Shown here: one piece after another, positions 63,827-64,000 of the stretch
Numbering within the stretch: position 1 is the first letter of the stretch
Layout: every line of letters begins with the position of its first letter
Origin: Bacteroidales bacterium
GTDB taxonomy: Bacteria > Bacteroidota > Bacteroidia > Bacteroidales > P3
Assembly: GCA_004551865.1 (NCBI GenBank)
Contig: SFPR01000001.1
Coordinates: 67,552-131,551, forward strand
Direction of reading: 5' to 3'
Length of the DNA: 64,000 nucleotides
The notes under the pieces: generated by a model
Told to the model about the DNA's origin: nothing
Database searches by the model: none
What the model saw: the letters and a program-made list of their open reading frames with translations, nothing else
Translations under genes and position numbers: made by a program

Positions 63827-64000
63827 TCTGTTCGATTTGTTGTTTTGTTTTGCAAAGGTAACAAATTTTTCTCTTTGAGCAGGCGGAGTATGAGGTCGGC
63901 AGGGTCGCTTTTGGCATCGAGAAGGTGCAGCCTTGGTGTGAACCAATCGACTAATCGGAGCTGCTTGCCGGTGTTGCGTTCCAAGGCAGGGAGCTTTTGT
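63823..64000 (-). CDS. Partial gene at right edge (C-terminal 58 codons only)
   Basis: An open frame reads in from the right edge on the minus strand and ends at TGA (63825-63823), overlapping the methyltransferase ATG as ATGA. The 58 visible residues are protein-like (RNTGKQLRLVDWFTPRLHLL, then DAKSDPADLILRLLKEKNLL), charged and leucine-rich, with no motif that I recognise. The overlap suggests a shared transcript, but a -7 box for the methyltransferase (63852-63860) lies within it. The rest of the gene is outside the window. Confidence 0.5.
   Translation of the reverse strand, partial: QKLPALERNTGKQLRLVDWFTPRLHLLDAKSDPADLILRLLKEKNLLPLQNKTTNRTE
63852..63860 (-). promoter_or_regulatory. -7 box (TACCTTTG) before the methyltransferase gene
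   Basis: TACCTTTGC on the minus strand, 26 nt upstream of the ATG at 63826; it could make the restriction-modification pair independent of the upstream partial gene. No clear -33. Confidence 0.45.

Overview
The window is chromosomal DNA from a strictly fermentative member of the Bacteroidetes, most likely order Bacteroidales. The evidence is several-fold. Promoters have the Bacteroidetes form (a -33 TTTG and a -7 TAnnTTTG). Several proteins are exported with type IX secretion (T9SS) C-terminal signals of both type A and type B. There is a complete bat (aerotolerance) operon, a Bacteroidetes-type HU-like protein and the rsfS-ftsH-LUD-cdsA-psd gene order. Anaerobic metabolism is shown by pyruvate:ferredoxin oxidoreductase, tryptophanase, a 4-hydroxybutyrate/acetyl-CoA-type CoA transferase and a sensory [FeFe]-hydrogenase-like protein. 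I did not recognise a species.

Layout. 0.4-5 kb: sensory hydrogenase homologue (-), a small secreted unknown, a transglycosylase-like membrane protein and a DUF456 protein. 5-9.2 kb: atpD-atpC, a sigma-54 activator with a pseudo-receiver followed by a small Cys-rich protein, and an RseC-like protein. 9.2-17.4 kb: bat operon on the minus strand (moxR, DUF58, DUF4381-like, batA, batB, batC, and a single ORF joining batD and batE). 17.8-21 kb: a 1066-residue T9SS propeller protein. 21.3-29.7 kb: plus-strand run rsfS-ftsH-LUD-cdsA-psd-rluA-type-tlpA-type-porE-like. 29.8-33.5 kb: tryptophanase with a possible leader peptide, tRNA-Arg(CCG), corA and an exported nitroreductase (all -). 33.7-36.6 kb: CoA transferase, ruvX, def and a TPR lipoprotein. 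36.7-38.6 kb: cobalamin riboswitch controlling a DUF4465-type T9SS surface protein. 38.8-41.8 kb: ygiQ and hisS, convergent. 42-54 kb: mostly envelope and secreted proteins (two T9SS type B giants, DUF4831, WG repeats), interrupted by a solitary Fic protein beside non-coding, possibly decayed DNA. 54.1-56.9 kb: agmatine-to-putrescine operon (EamA transporter, aguB, aguA). 57.1-60.7 kb: nifJ. 61-64 kb: HU-like protein and a type II restriction-modification pair, in which the methyltransferase carries a C-terminal staphylococcal-nuclease-like domain. A partial gene runs off the right edge.

The most unusual signal is not a gene. Ten intergenic loci carry short arrays, typically four units, of the quasi-palindrome AAACG[G/C]CGTTT. 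The unit centres are 21 or 22 nt apart, about two helical turns. One of these arrays runs into the 5' coding sequence of the porE-like gene. The arrays have no obvious link to gene function, fit no standard repeat class that I know, and would be expected in hundreds of copies genome-wide at this density. Second-tier observations are the batD-batE fusion, the methyltransferase-SNase fusion, the His-for-Cys change in the hydrogenase-like H-cluster motif and the attenuator-like leader of tnaA.

No rRNA operon, CRISPR array, transposase or prophage was seen.
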